From: Pampus argenteus
Taxonomy: Eukaryota; Chordata; Actinopteri; Scombriformes; Stromateidae
Length of the DNA: 64,000 nt
Assembly: GCA_036937835.1 (NCBI GenBank)
Contig: CM072876.1
Span: 4,459,001 to 4,523,000, forward strand
Direction: 5' to 3'
Shown here piece by piece: positions 10,568-24,310 of this stretch; the first letter of the stretch is position 1; the number at the start of each line of letters is the position of its first letter. A program made the position numbers and the translations under genes. Below the pieces are notes generated by a model, which was not told the origin of the DNA, made no database searches, and saw only the letters and a program-made list of their open reading frames with translations.

Positions 10568-11991
10568 TGTGCTAACGTTGTTGGCAAAGTTGTTTCAGCG
10601 TAAATGTTCAACCAATCCCTGGGGGAAAGTTGCAACGGTTTAGCTTGCTAGTTACATCATTCTGTATCTTCACTAGCTAGCCACTAACTTTGCCATTTGT
10701 AGCGCACTGTTTTTTTTTGTTGGAGCTTTTACTGACTTTCAAATGAATTCAATGTCAATAGCTACAAAAAACCAAGGTGGGTGGACGCTAAATTAAGATT
10801 TCATTGTCCAAACATAAACATATTGTATACTGTAGCCTTGTTGTTTCAATGATTTTATATGACTCTCACAAACAATCACAATCTTTGTTCATTATGAGCC
10901 AACAAGGTCATTCATTTCCTTTCCATCTCATCTCCTGTTCTTTCCTGTAACGGACACATAAGGAGCAGTAAGAGAAAGTCTAAATTGTAAAACACAATGC
11001 TCTCAACCCAGATTTAGGAATAGTACATACATAGAAATCACATATCCTCTCCAGACAGTAAATTTCAGGTAGAGGTCAGTACACTCAGCAGCAGGATTAT
11101 CAAATATTCTGCCATGCTCAACCTAAGCGGGGCCGAGATGAAATCATCAGGATATCAAAAATCACAAGAGATGGTGTAGCATCAATCTGAAACAGTAAGC
11201 GGTTTTGCACATCAGACATATTGAATAGGCTTTACGCAGGGATAAGGTAAATCTGTAGAGCTTTATCAACATGTGACAGATATATTCGGTATCTGAAAAC
11301 AAGCCTCCTGCACATTCGATTTGAAGTCCGATTTTGTATTTTCTTTTAATGGGCCTCATTTTATTTATTCCTCCTGTATTCTATCATAGTGACTACATCG
11401 TCCCCATGTTGTTGTTGGCTTTGCTTAGTAAAAAAATGACATTCCTCAACAGTCTCCAGTAGCTCACGCCACCATAAAAATGGATTATTCAAAGCCAAGC
11501 GGTATGTATTTGACCTGAAGGATGTCGAAGTTATGATTAATGAGCTATTGCAATGATTTATGGGAGTAAAAACCCGCTGCTTAGTGGGCAGCTACACACG
11601 TGAGCACACATGGGTCACTCTGTGCAAAAAAACATACACATTTGCAAACCTTCACCACATTAACCAGTGCTGTGTGATTATCTACGAGGGCAATGAAAGG
11701 GTGGCACCCAACATAGGGGGCTAAGTCTAAGATAACCAGATGGGTTATTGTGGCAAAGGTCTACTTTGTTTGCACATAGACTGACTAAAGGTACAATTAG
11801 GGTTAGGTACTGAAAGCCGGTATTAAACAGGCCCCGGTGCTGAATTATTAAAGACGGCAGTATTGATTAGCTCCAACATATCTGTTCTTTTATCTTTACT
11901 TTTTAAGACTTTTGTGCAATTTGTTATCACACTGCAGACTCTTCTCTGTCCTCTTTCTCTTTGTCTCAGGGCTCAGCTCCTCCTACTCCTG

Positions 11992-11994
<3 letters not shown>

Positions 11995-12061
<67 letters not shown>
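11995..12061. repeat. (CA)n microsatellite
   Basis: CA dinucleotide run of about 66 bp, nearly perfect. Confidence 0.97.
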
Positions 12062-12064
<3 letters not shown>

Positions 12065-12207
12065 TGCGGTGGAGACGGTGAACCAGCTGTTTAGGTGAAA
12101 CAAACTTTACCTGACAAGCTTTCAACAAACCCAACAATAACCTCATCGCTACAAAGACATCGGTCCCATTCAAACAGACACACACACACACACAGAATAA
12201 TCCAGCT

Positions 12208-12226
12208 CCATCAGGGGGCAGCAGAG
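12208..12226 (+). promoter_or_regulatory. CTCF-like motif
   Basis: CCATCAGGGGGCAGCAGAG matches the CTCF core (CCASYAGRKGGC followed by R-rich bases) at all but one core position. Such motifs arise by chance and in repeats, so binding is unproven. Confidence 0.4.
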
Positions 12227-12780
12227 TCAAAGGCAGCCGGCTGCTGTAGACACACCAGCTTCTCATTTGACTTGTTAAGAGAGGAAAAGGGTGGAAACAG
12301 GAGTGAGGGATAGAAAAACATATGAGAAGGAGATGTCTAAAGGTTACAGGCAAGACAATAAGGACACTGCAAAAAACAGAATAGTACAATAAAAGGTGCA
12401 GAAATTCAATAGGTGCTGGGTTATTAGGAACAAAGGAAGAAGCGAATACAGTTGTTGCCACAGTGACATTGAATTAGAAATGGCAGACTTGTTTTTTATC
12501 ATCAAAAAAACAATTTGGGTCTTGAAAATAACACCATGAAATGCAAATCCATGCTATTTTATATAGAAAATGTGACCTCACATACTGTACTGCAACCTCC
12601 CCAGAGAGGGTATCTGCAGAAAAAGGAGTAGTCTGTGGGTTTTTATTAAATCCTTAAAATCAGTTAGTCTCTCTGGGAACCATCACCCCTGCTGCCGTGA
12701 GAGGTTTGGAGTCTCGTCAATTTCTCAGATGGCCGAACACTGAAGGCTTGATTTCCTCTGTGTGCTCTCCCTTTCTCTCC

Positions 12781-12828
12781 CTCTCTCTCACACACACACA
12801 CTCTCCTGCTGTGTGTGTGAGAGAGAGA
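12781..12828. repeat. Inverted repeat of CT/CA simple sequence
   Basis: The left arm at 12781-12797 (CTCTCTCTCACACACAC) is the exact reverse complement of the right arm at about 12812-12828, with a loop of about 14 bp. The segment could form a hairpin in DNA or RNA. Confidence 0.85.
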
Positions 12829-15808
12829 GCAAGCAAGTGGGGAAAAACCACACAGAAAAAAAAAAGGAGAATTAAATGAGACACAAGACACAATAAGCAC
12901 GGGAAGATGGACGCAGCACATTTCCATCATCCATTCCCTATTCTAAATAATGTCACAATGAGAAGTCAGAGTTTACATAACCCAGCACAGCTCCTACTAA
13001 ACAACACGTTTAATTACAAATGGGGATTATGGAACAACAACATAATGTTCTAAGCAACGGGAGAAAAACGGAAATGAACAGATTGTTTTAAAGTGCAGTA
13101 GGATCTGTTCTTCTCCTGGGCGAACGTTGTCAAACAAATCTCCATCGCTCTCTGTCTCCCTGCTGCTGCCTCGCTGGCGTTTTCAACAATTCAATCAAAC
13201 AATTTGTACTCTCCATCTATCCACTTCCACCTCAGCTGTACTTGTTCCTTTCAGTTTCATACGCCGTGTGAATCTGTGTGGCTGAGTTGTGTCAGAAACG
13301 ACCAGCACGCTGGTTCCAAGCACAAGGGGGCCCCGACTGTCAGCTCGCCATGAGTCTATCATGGTGCCTGAAGGCAGGAAACACCATCTTTAATAGCAGG
13401 CCACTCAATGTCCTCTGAAGGAGAGGAGAGAGAGAGAGGAGATTTCACTCTCTATTTCTTCTGTATGTGTTCAGGGAAATTACCACAGCTGGCATCCACA
13501 AGAATTAAAATTCAATCTACATGACCTGCAATCACTTAGGTCCTTCTGTCTGCAAAACCATCATCTCTGCAAATGGAGAGGGGAAAAAAAAATAAGAGGA
13601 TAGTGAAATGAGGATGAATCAATTTCAGGGTGGAGAAGAAAAAAAAACAAAACCCTTCAGTGCAGTATCGTGCTCATAACCGACCATATAACAAGGCTTG
13701 AAAAATAAATAAATAAATAAATAAAACAAAATGCGTGACACGCTTGATAATGCAGAAGATACCAAACTCATTATTCTGCTCAATTCAATGATTATTCAAC
13801 AGCGGGAAGCTGATAAGTGTTAAAAGACAAATGGAACAAAGCTGAAGCGAGGAGTGAATAGAGGGGCCTGTTTTCCTTGTCAGGATTGGGGGAATACAAA
13901 AATGCAGGCCCAGGCGTTTTTTCTATACCCTGCACAATGCGAGCACATTTCAGCTTCAAATGAGATAGAATTCATTTAGCATGCTTCCCTAGGCTGCAAA
14001 AACAACTTAAACACACACGCACACACACACACACACACACAGAGCCACATACATAGGCTTAGATGTGCATTAGTGCAGCTAGTTGTTGTGAAGAAAAATG
14101 CTTAATAAAACAATGCTAATTGTTGTTATGTCAGAGCAAAAAAAGGTTTTTACATGACAACACATTTACTTAAACACTTAGACTAATATCTTTGTTTTTC
14201 TATTTGATACTACAAAAGGCATTGTATCGCGTGGTTTAACAATCTATAGTGCAGTCAGGTGTATCAGAGCACCTTGACGCACCTATTTTAAACTTAGTCA
14301 AACAGTTTCTGATGCCACAACAGCTGACATTTTTCTGTACACACACACACATATGTGTACACATAAGGAAATGCCTATGCATCAATATGCTTGTTAGTTA
14401 GACCCCGGAGGAGGAAACAAATATTTCCTGCTTAAAAAAAAAAAAAAAAAAGACAGGTGATTCATCTTGCTGCACAAAGACAAGGTGAGTGGATAAAATA
14501 TGAAGTCTCACTGATCACTAAAACACTCCTAGACATATTATTATCACTCCGAAGTGAGCGTGATAGAGTATAGAATAGATGTAATGGTGAACTGCAGGTG
14601 CGGCTGCTGCTGATGCTTCAAATTTACCACCTGCAGTGCGCCACAGAGGAATTACACAGGCATCATGTGTTAAATGATGTGAAACGGTTACCGCGTCCAA
14701 GCCGGTGGCCTGTATGTATATATATATATATATCAAAATATCTGTCTACGAATTTCAAGACAAAAGAATCATGCAAATGAATCCTAATTCATCCTAATTA
14801 TGCATCAACTCATCATTGAAATAATTATGAACACGCAGCTAAGAATGAAGCAACAGTGCATTGAAAAGGTGAAACGTGTTTCAGTCAGTGACAGACGAAA
14901 ATCTATATAGCGCACGCTTTGAAGTCCAACGTCCTGCTTTACAAGGACGATTGCTCAACCATTCTTCTCTAAGCTAATTCGTCGCCCTCATCCGTCTCCA
15001 TTCTTCATTTGTCCTCCCTTTCTATAACTCACCCTCTATTGTATTTTCAACCTCATTCTCTCCTTTCCATTTTACCAATTTAACCTCCCCCCCTTACGTT
15101 CCTTTTGTACCGTGTATGTATGTGCTCACTGGCCTGTTAGTCAGGTCAGACCTTGAAGTGTCATTTTCTCTGACTGCTGAGATAAATGTCCCAGCAAAAG
15201 GTGCTTATCACTCGTTTACGGTGAGAAGTGTGGGTCGGGGGAAAAAATGAAAAATAAAAAATAAAACGAAGGTGAAAGCAAGTTACAGTACAGTGGGAGG
15301 GGAAAAGGTCACAGACGTGCCGTGGATTTCTTTTAACTATTATTCTTTCTTAAAAACGAAAGGGACAAAAAAACGCAGACTTAGAACTTGAGGTGTTTTT
15401 TCTACAAATTTAGCTGTCTTAAAGTGAGGAAGTAACAAAGCTAAGGGCAGCTCTGAATGCTCGATCGTGATTCCTCGTCTTCCAAAGATTCCCTGCACCC
15501 ATCCGTCTCTGGGTGGATATCTACACAGGAAAACTTTCGGGAAGGTCCCGGTTGTACATCTCAAATTCTTTCACTCGCTGGATAAAGGTTTTCTTCAAAT
15601 GCCAACAGCCAAGCTTTAAAAAAAAAAATTAACAAAAAAAAAGTGCTGAAAAGGTGAGTGTCTATGCAGCACATACTCAGACAGCAGCATGGTTATCAGC
15701 CTTGAAGCCATGTTCCTTTATTCAGAAGCTTTATACTGCACGCAGCATCAACTCATCCTGTCAAACAGGAATAAGACCCTGGAGACGGAGACACAAATAT
15801 TTAACTAA

Positions 15809-15840
<32 letters not shown>

Positions 15841-16112
15841 ATCATGAAAGCACCACTGGCACTTAAACTCTACCTCAGCTAAATGGATAACATGTGTTAA
15901 ATGTCAGCCATTTGGCTTCTGGTTAACAAAAAGCGAGAGAAACAAACAAATTCAGAAAACAACAACAACAACAAAAAAATTGTTTTCAAAGTTAAAGCAT
16001 TAAGCATAAACTTTCAAAATGATTTGCAGCCGTCGAACAATGTTGCTTAGAATTTTTTTTTTAATGATATAATATTATAATAAAAGGTACGTGACACAGT
16101 TTTATGATATGT

Positions 16113-16240
16113 TAAAGGGGCACTCAACTGTTTTAACAAATTCAGTTCACCTTTCTCATCGTAGGGAGCAATACAGTGTCAACTGTGGCTCGGGAAGAGA
16201 AAATAAACCCTGATTTAGGTTATGTGTTGTTTAAACTTAA
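16113..16240. repeat. Possible interspersed repeat start
   Basis: TTAAAGGGGCACTCAACTG followed by an AT-rich body resembles the start of repeats common in fish genomes (TTAAAGGGGCACTCCACC). No matching far end was found, so the limits are uncertain. Confidence 0.3.
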
Positions 16241-18216
16241 ATTTAATTAATAGAACGGCTGTGGAGAAGGAGAGGAGAATTATAGATTTCTGAATTTTTG
16301 GAGCGTGAACCTGAATGTGGAATAAAATCTATGGATAATATTGATAAATAGACATGATGAACACGTTTAGCACATTTAGTAGTCACATTGCAAAGGTTGG
16401 TAAAATATAACAACGTCAAGAAGGAAAAATACTTGCTGCTTTCTGGAGGATTTATTGGTTGCAAAATAATAATATAACTCAGATCTCTTTGTTTCACTCC
16501 AGTGATCTTTGAACAGATTTGAGCGATGCTGTTCAGGCTGTTTCTGTTTTGTTTTTGTTTTTTACTGTGAGGCTGTGAAACTCTCAATAAAGCATTGATA
16601 AAAATCACAGAGAGGCTAATGGAATTGAGGTTTGACCCGATTCACAATAGCCTCAGTGTTTACAACAACTTTCAAAAAAGTTGAGTTTTTTCCTGCGTCC
16701 GCCAGTGTCCATAATAAACAGTAGTGAGGACGAACCCTCGTGGCGAGCCTGTGGTTGTAGCTACAGAGTCTGAGAAACAGCCTCTTCTCTGTCAGTCAAC
16801 AAGGCCAAGATCCATAACACAGGTTACAAATTAAAATCACATCTGATAAAATATGGTGGAAATCAGACTGATCCAAGTGGAATATGGATCAGAGGCAATA
16901 ATATATTCTTAATAACTCAAAATTAGACATATGATGGTTTGTATTTGACGTGTGCTGAACAAGAGCCATGTGCAATATAAAGCACACGTGCACCGGTCTG
17001 ATTTGACGTGTGGAATTAAAATCATATATGGCAGTAATTGGTACCTGACCTTCAAAAAATTATTTGCACAATGGTATGCCACGCAATTATGCAAGGGCTA
17101 TTATGGGGCCCGAGGATTAAGAGCGACTTTTAAGCAAGATCAGGGTTTTTTCTTTTCTCTCCTTCGTGGGTGGAAAAAAGGCATTCAGACAAGCATTTAA
17201 ATTATGCCACTCTAACACTTTGTTGAAACTGACTTTTAGCATATCTGAGGAACCGATGTCATCTGAATACAAATGATATGAAAAAAAAAAATCATTAGGA
17301 GATTAGCATCGGTACAATGGAAGAGTTTCTCTTTTTCTCTTTACTCCAGTAATGTTCATACTTGCTAATCATCACAATGTACACATATTATGGCAGCTAA
17401 ATTAAGAGTTAACCATAGACTCTGCATGAATGAGAAATCGTGGTTACACACTTGTGAATTTCATGGCTCTGGTACATGAATATATTGCACCTTTAATTTT
17501 TCTTTTTGTTATTTTCACTACAACAGATAATTAAGAGATCATCTGCAAAATAAAGCATTTTTAATAAAAAATAAAAAAAAGTACAGCTTCCCTCACTTTC
17601 AAGCACAACCTGAACATAAAGCAGTGCAATGTCGCTGCCAGGTTGCAAGATTTCATGTAGGAAGGTGGCGAGCATCAATATCACCCAATCCCTGTTCAGC
17701 AATTACTACCTATGATTAAACTGTAAAAGCCGTGCGGCAACCTATTATTTTGCTGCCACTATGAATGAACATCGAGCCAAAATGAGCAGGTAATTGCATG
17801 GTGTGTGTGTGTGTGCTCTGGTGTTTCTACCTTTGTGAGGACCAATAAGGGTTGATGAGATTAAGATGTATACGGGTTTAGGAGGAAATGTAATGACGTG
17901 TGCTTGGATAATTTCGCCAAAAAAAAACTCGAGATCAATCGATCAAACATTGGTTATGAAATGAAATGAATTAAGAGAGCATCGCCTGCAGTGAAACCAT
18001 TAAGAAAGAGGAAGCTAGTGCTATAATGAGTGATGTCACCAGTGATCTGCGGTGGACACACACCCAGCCATCAGCTCAGGCCTGGTGCCAGCACTACTAC
18101 TCTCCACTGACAGTAGGGAAAACACAGGCACTTACTGTATGTGGGCGGTGGCATGTTGTTAGGGAAAATGCAATATGCATTAGACACAATCCAATCTGTC
18201 TCCAGTGGATTGGTGC

Positions 18217-18248
<32 letters not shown>

Positions 18249-20414
18249 GGGCCTTCCTGACTGTGTATCCGTGCGGTGTGTATATGCTGCAGAAAGTCAG
18301 AAAGAGGAGAGTCTCAGTGTCTCAGACAAACACACTTCATTACAGGACTATTTACCTGATTAACTGGGCTACTTTATCAGCCGCGCAGGCACTCAGCAAC
18401 ACCCCGGCTCCTAAAAGCTCCTGCACCCGCACAACAAATAGAACCACACACGGCGTTTATAAAACACAAAGCTCAACTTACTGACTGACTGTTTGAATGA
18501 CTGACTAGCTCGCTGAGTCGAGTTGAGTCGGCGCGCTCTGACACGACAATCCCCTCTCTCTTGGCGGAGTCGGTGAATGACATCAAATATACCTCCCTGT
18601 AGCCTTGAATTAATGTCACCTCTCACAAGTTAGACTCAAGTACGACCTGAATAATCTGTTGTACTCGAGTTTTTCCTTATGCGGAGTAACATTTGGGTAA
18701 CCTTTTTTCATGTAATGGAATATAACAATCACAAAGGAATGAAGCCTCAGGTTGTCTCCCAAAGATGAGAGAAATGGAAAAAGACCCACCGTGAAACATT
18801 ATCATTACAGGAGGAGGTAATGATTTCCTAGATCTGATTTCAGGCTGTTTCAGTAACACATCTTATTCCTGCATCACTTTTTAAAGCACTACACTGAACT
18901 AAAATTGTACCGATTCAACCCAATTAGACATATTCCACTCAGACGGAGTCTTTAAAAAAAAAACCAAAACAATAACCCTTTCACCCTTTCACACTTTTAC
19001 AATTCCACATGTGCAATGTTATTGTGAGGACAACAGTGTGTAAGGATTATAATTTCCCCACAAATCATAGTAAAACATTTGCACACTGTTCCTCTTTCTC
19101 TTTGCCCATGCATGCCTGTCGGGACTGTTCAGAGCCAAACTGCCCCATTTGAAATCAGATCACAGGCAGAAAGGGGGGTTTTTTTGGCAGGACTACGCTC
19201 CTGGTCACATCCCAGACATGAGGGGTCTATCAGGACCAGAGCCCCCGTGTCACACACCTGCATGGGCCATTGGCACCGCCTAGCAAACACACACACACAC
19301 ACACTCACACACGATGAAGCTTTGGCAGTCATAAATAAGACAATCATAATCAAGCGAATGGATGCATATAACATATAAAGTGTGCAAACACAGTTTCACA
19401 GAAACAGAGAATGATGATATTCATTCCTTTTCATATATAATATCCAGTATGTGCACATATCTATAATACACACACACACATGCTGACACTACATCTGTTT
19501 CTGTGTATGTATGTGTGTCTATGTGTTTGTATGAAGAAGAGAACAAAAGTGAAAGAAACAGAGACACAAGCGATAAGGTAAAGAAGAATGGTCCGTATAC
19601 TAAACCCTGGCGCCGACACCAGGTAGTAAACAGAGAGCAGAGACAGGAACAGCGTTTTCTGTTAGTTGTTGCCTGGTATGATCTTTGATCTTCTCAAAGA
19701 CGAGTGGAAAATATCTGTCAGGTTGTCCCGGTAAACAGAGCGAGAGGATTGCTCTCACTTCTTAGCTCCCAGTGGAAGAGGAGAAATTACTTACAAACAC
19801 GATGAAAACATCTTCAGACTTTTTATTTCTGACGATTCCGTTATTTGTAGTTCCAAAAAATATCATCGGTGCAAAGGAGGGATAAAAGTCAACAGTTGTA
19901 CACGAGGAGGAGTCGAGACTTTATGTACTGTAGATAAATATTATTAGATATACTAGATACAACCTAAACGTGGCCGTTAAATCTTCAGTTCACGGTCAGT
20001 ATCTTAAACGCTAAGTCACACGGGAGCTTTTTAAAGTTACTAAAGAGCAAATACAACACAGTCCTCACTGCTCTATTATATGAGCACTGATTAACATGAT
20101 CAGATAAGAGCATTTATAATTTGATCAATACATTTTTTTATTATTTCAGTAGAAACATGCTATGGCTTTATAACAGAGCTACTAACAAACGGAGAGATTC
20201 AGAGAGAACATGAAACACATAATGCTTTAATTGTTGTTTTATTTTATTTTATTTTTTTTATTATTAAATTGTGCATTGTGTATTTTATCCCCGGAGTGAT
20301 AGCTGACAGTGTGGATGATTTTAACACTCTGTAAAACTGCAGCTCAGAATAACATGAGACAACTGTGTAATGATATTTGGAAATTAAAATGAAAGATTGT
20401 CTTTTTTAGAAAAA

Positions 20415-20419
<5 letters not shown>

Positions 20420-20447
<28 letters not shown>
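20420..20447. repeat. (AT)n microsatellite
   Basis: AT dinucleotide run of about 28 bp following a short A-run. Confidence 0.95.
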
Positions 20448-20451
<4 letters not shown>

Positions 20452-21905
20452 CTGTTAATTGGCTCCTGTGATCATAAATGCAATATTTCATTCAGACAGA
20501 CCTCACCAGTCATTAACTGCGTTTCCACCCGGTAACAGAAACAGTATGGCATCACTTTTTGACACATTCAGAATAGTTTCTGCATCATCGAGATAAAATA
20601 GACTCTATAATTAAATCATATTTAAATAACAACACATGTATTTTTAGCCTTAGCCTACTTTTAATTTTTGTGAAAATTATTTCTAGTGTTTCTTCTTGTT
20701 CTCCTCTCACTGTATGAGATTAATATTTTCAACAACACCTCCTGCTGTAGTAATATTAGTTATAGCAGCATCGACACCTACTGTATGTATACTGCTTACT
20801 TTGCTGAAGTCAAAGTGGAAATGCTAATGCAACATGACTATACAGCACTTCTGACGCCTCCCGAGGGAATACATTTGGACTAAATAACGTTGCAAAAATA
20901 TATGTAGACTGATCTCGACACACCGTCACGAACAAAGACAGACAGACGAGCTTATTTACATTCCAGCAGGAAGTCACCAGCAAAAAGGCCAATCATTGTA
21001 ATGTAAATGTATAACCTTTGTTATACTCCCAGGGAGAGCGCTGATGTATATCGTTTCACCCCCGTTCGTCTCATCATACGAGTACAACTCTCTCTTGTAC
21101 CGTGATTCAGATCAATGGCGAGCGCCATGTGTGAATACGTCGCCGCGGTTGTTTGATATTGTCACCAGGGAGCTTCAGGGGCAGCTTAAAAGCAAAAGGA
21201 GGAGATGGAAAATAAGCTATTCTACCAGCATGACTAATATAATACCATTCGTTCCAAAGTGCTGCACACTCATTTTGAAAAAAAAAAAAAGAAAATAACA
21301 CACTTCATTTCAAGCCCAACATTTCTAATCAAAGCATTTTCTTCATCTCGAGGGCTACTGTTTTCTTTCTAGGCAGGCAAGAAATAGCTTCAGCTGTAAT
21401 ATGGGTGGTCATTAGAGAATATAGAAACTAATAAAATCGGTCTAATATGTCGTTGTTTTCCTGCTTTTATCGGAGCGTGACCTCCCTTCCCGACGTGCAG
21501 ATTGCAGCCGACTGAGGTTCTTCTTCATAAGTGATGGTGAAGAAGTGAAATCTGTTTTTATTGTAGCAGAAGGGAAATCAGGACCTCAGCTCTCTCTTTG
21601 CTGTGGGAGAAGCTCCAAATCAAAGCTTTCAGTTTACCGCTTACAGTCTCCTTTACGACCCTCACCTGTGGTCACACGCTTTGGGTAGTGACCGAAAAAA
21701 ATAAAGATCGCTGACACAAGCGGCCAGGTTGAGATTCCTTCCACAGGGCAGCTGGCCTCACTCTAACGTGAGTAAAGTGAGCAGTTCAGTTCAGCAATGT
21801 GAAATGGCATCTGTATCGAGCTGTGCTGTGCCTTTGCACTAACCGGAGCAAGCTGAGGTGACTCAGGCTGCTCCGGCTTGACTACAGGAGGGGTTACTGA
21901 TCCCC

Positions 21906-21947
21906 AGGAAGAGCTGGAGGAAGAGCTGGAGGAAGAGCTGGAGGAAG
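21906..21947. repeat. 12-bp tandem repeat
   Basis: The unit GGAAGAGCTGGA is repeated about 3.5 times without change. It is purine-rich and would read Glu-Glu-Leu-Glu, but there is no gene here. Confidence 0.9.
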
Positions 21948-22432
21948 TTGAGAAAGGACATCCACGATCGGGCCCGGAAAGTCAATTCTTTTGAACAAAT
22001 GTTTTAATGAACCTAAACAGCTCTGCACATCACTACCGCACAGCATCGGTTGCAGTTTAATAATGAAGACTCCCGGGAGTCTCCCGCGCTACTTCACAAC
22101 TTTATCCAACTCCATCTGTAGTTATGATTAAGAGAAAATGACATATTGTACATTTAAAAACACCTCTGAGGTTTGATGTGATATGATAATTTGATACAGA
22201 TGACGGGATGGCTCAAGTTATTAGTGCTCAAACATTTTGATTCGTCTGTAACAGGAATTTCATCCTTAGGACTGCATTTTTTTTATACTATAGCTCACTT
22301 TTGGGTCGCAGCTAAATATTTTCAAACACATTTTCAAACTTCCAGGAGCTCCTTATTTTGTCTGAACAACAGTTTAAAAAAAAACTTCCAAAAGCAGCAA
22401 ATCCTCACATTGGAGAAACTGAAGCTGATTCA

Positions 22433-22734
22433 TTATTAAAGGGCTATTCCAGAGTGTTAATATTATACTTTCATAGGGTTAGGAGACCCACAAGAGGCAG
22501 TAGAGGGTGAGAAATCCTGACTTTTTAGTCCCTTGTATTCTTCAAGCCACCAAAACACTCAATACTCTCTTTTGTATGATAATTAATTAATTAATGAAAA
22601 TAATAATACATTACATTAATAGATTGCTTTTCAAGATACTCAAAGATGCTTTAAACAAGCCACAGAAGACATTACACATATGTTTTTGAAGTAAAATTAC
22701 TTCTGTGTAAATTTGGTGGTATGCCCCTTTAAAA
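22433..22734. mobile_element. MITE-like element with terminal inverted repeats
   Basis: The left end is TTATTAAAGGGCTATTCCA. The right end, read as reverse complement, is TTTTAAAGGGGCATACCA. These terminal inverted repeats match at most positions over about 18 bp and enclose about 300 bp without coding capacity. The right end lies in AT-rich sequence, so a target duplication cannot be identified. Assignment to a superfamily is not possible from sequence alone. Confidence 0.5.
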
Positions 22735-23043
22735 GGATTCATTGAAATGGTTGCCCATTTATTTTATTTTCAGTGACTCATTGATTAATCAACTCATTGT
22801 TACCTCGTTTTGTAGCATCGTACCTTCACACAACTTAAGACTAAGAGGGTTTTAACCAGTGTCTGAAGCATAAAACTAAAATTCAGAGGTGTCAGCATTA
22901 GCAACCTCAGCACATTTCACCACACCTCAGGACTTCCCGCACAAAGAAAAAATAAAAAAAATCAACTGCTGAACAGATTGATGTTTTGTTCTACAGCTCC
23001 TGAACTGGAGGGCAGGCTGACAGAAGAAAACAGCAGAAAACAG

Positions 23044-23109
23044 CAGAAGAAGAAGAAGGAGAAGAAGAAGGAGAAGGAGAAGGAGAAGAAGAAGAAGAAC
23101 AAGAAGAAC
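23044..23109. repeat. GAA/GGA purine tract
   Basis: About 66 bp of pure or nearly pure purine on the plus strand, built of GAA and GGA triplets. It has triplex-forming potential. The transcript reads it as a pyrimidine tract. Confidence 0.92.
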
Positions 23110-23328
23110 AAGTAGTAGTGAAGGAGACCAGCAGTCTGAGCATTGAATACATGTGACTTTATCCAGGTACATATTTCATATCCAGCACACTGCTGCCTGT
23201 TTTACCCCTTTTATGCAGATGCAACAACATGGGAGTGCTACTAAAATAGAAAGACTAAGACAAGGTTAACTCAATCAGACAACTCCCTAACTCAGCTCCC
23301 ACTGGAGGTTTATCTCCCCTCACAGCAG

Positions 23329-23330
<2 letters not shown>

Positions 23331-23366
<36 letters not shown>
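23331..23366. repeat. (CA)n microsatellite
   Basis: CA dinucleotide run of about 36 bp. Confidence 0.96.
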
Positions 23367-23369
<3 letters not shown>

Positions 23370-24310
23370 CGTTGTTGTAATGCTGAATCCATTTTTTTTA
23401 TTATTTAAGACTGTGCATTTTGAATGTGTTATGTTGAAGAGCACAGGAGGGAGCAGCCTGCACCTGAACGTACTCTCCGTACAGCAGATGATGACAGAGG
23501 CTTGATACAATGTAAAATACATGTTGACCCCATGTTATTCTCTTTTGGCTTCTATTAATTATTTATAGCAAATTGTCACTGCACCAACCGCCGGTTGCAA
23601 CAACCAGCTCTCCAGATTCTCGTTATTCCACCTAAAAGCACGTTTCTTTATACGACTAAAGTTCTTAAGAAAGTACTTGAGGCCCTCTAAGGAGCTCCAA
23701 AAAAGCGAAGAACAATCGGAATAATAGTCCGATAACATACTCCCACAGCTCAGAGTGTCCCTATCTCTGCCGTCTCATAAAAACTTAATGCGTCCAAGCT
23801 CTTAAAACCCAGACGAGGAGAACCCATTTCAGCAGCAGAGAAGTTCAATTTCACTCCAGAACCAAAAAAAAAGAGAAAAAGCTTTACTTTCCCACAGACA
23901 CTTGGCAGAAGAGTGAAATCCCATTAAATCTTTCAGCAAAGCTTCCATAAATATTGTGGAGAAAGTGTCCCAAGTCACACGTCTTCCTGTCTGCTAAAAC
24001 ACCATCCACTTCCCTGTAAAAGGCTATTGTTAGTAGACATCTGACGTCTGACATGACGTCGTCTACATCGCTGACACCAGGAAACATTTTTAACTTCCTA
24101 AAACCAGACTACTGCACGTTTTTAACTACCAGACACTGACCAGATAGATTTCTCAGCACTGAAAATGGAGCTACTGCATCCTCTTTTAAAAAAAGGTCCT
24201 TCTAAACAAATCAATAAAATCTTCTGACAACCCCAATAAGATTATAAAACCATCCCTGTAAGACAGAAAACACACTCAAGACATGAAGAAAAAATGAAAA
24301 GGAGTCTGAC

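Larger units (their letters stand above)
10568..22432. other. 18.2 kb intron, middle part
   Basis: No exon is recognised here. It contains (CA)n at 11995-12061, a CTCF-like motif at 12208, a CT/CA inverted repeat at 12781-12828, (CA)n at 14013-14040, poly-T at 15817-15838, (TG)n at 18221-18247, (AT)n at 20420-20447 and a 12-bp tandem repeat at 21906-21947. A POU octamer ATGCAAAT lies near 14771. All open frames look fortuitous. Confidence 0.75.
22735..24310. other. 18.2 kb intron, part nearest the EGF2 exon
   Basis: No exon is recognised here. It contains the GAA-rich purine tract at 23044-23109 and a (CA)n run at 23331-23366. Confidence 0.8.

Noticed and set aside
22927..23172. Poly-leucine minus-strand frame
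   Set aside because: It is a translation of the GAA/GGA purine tract at 23044-23109.
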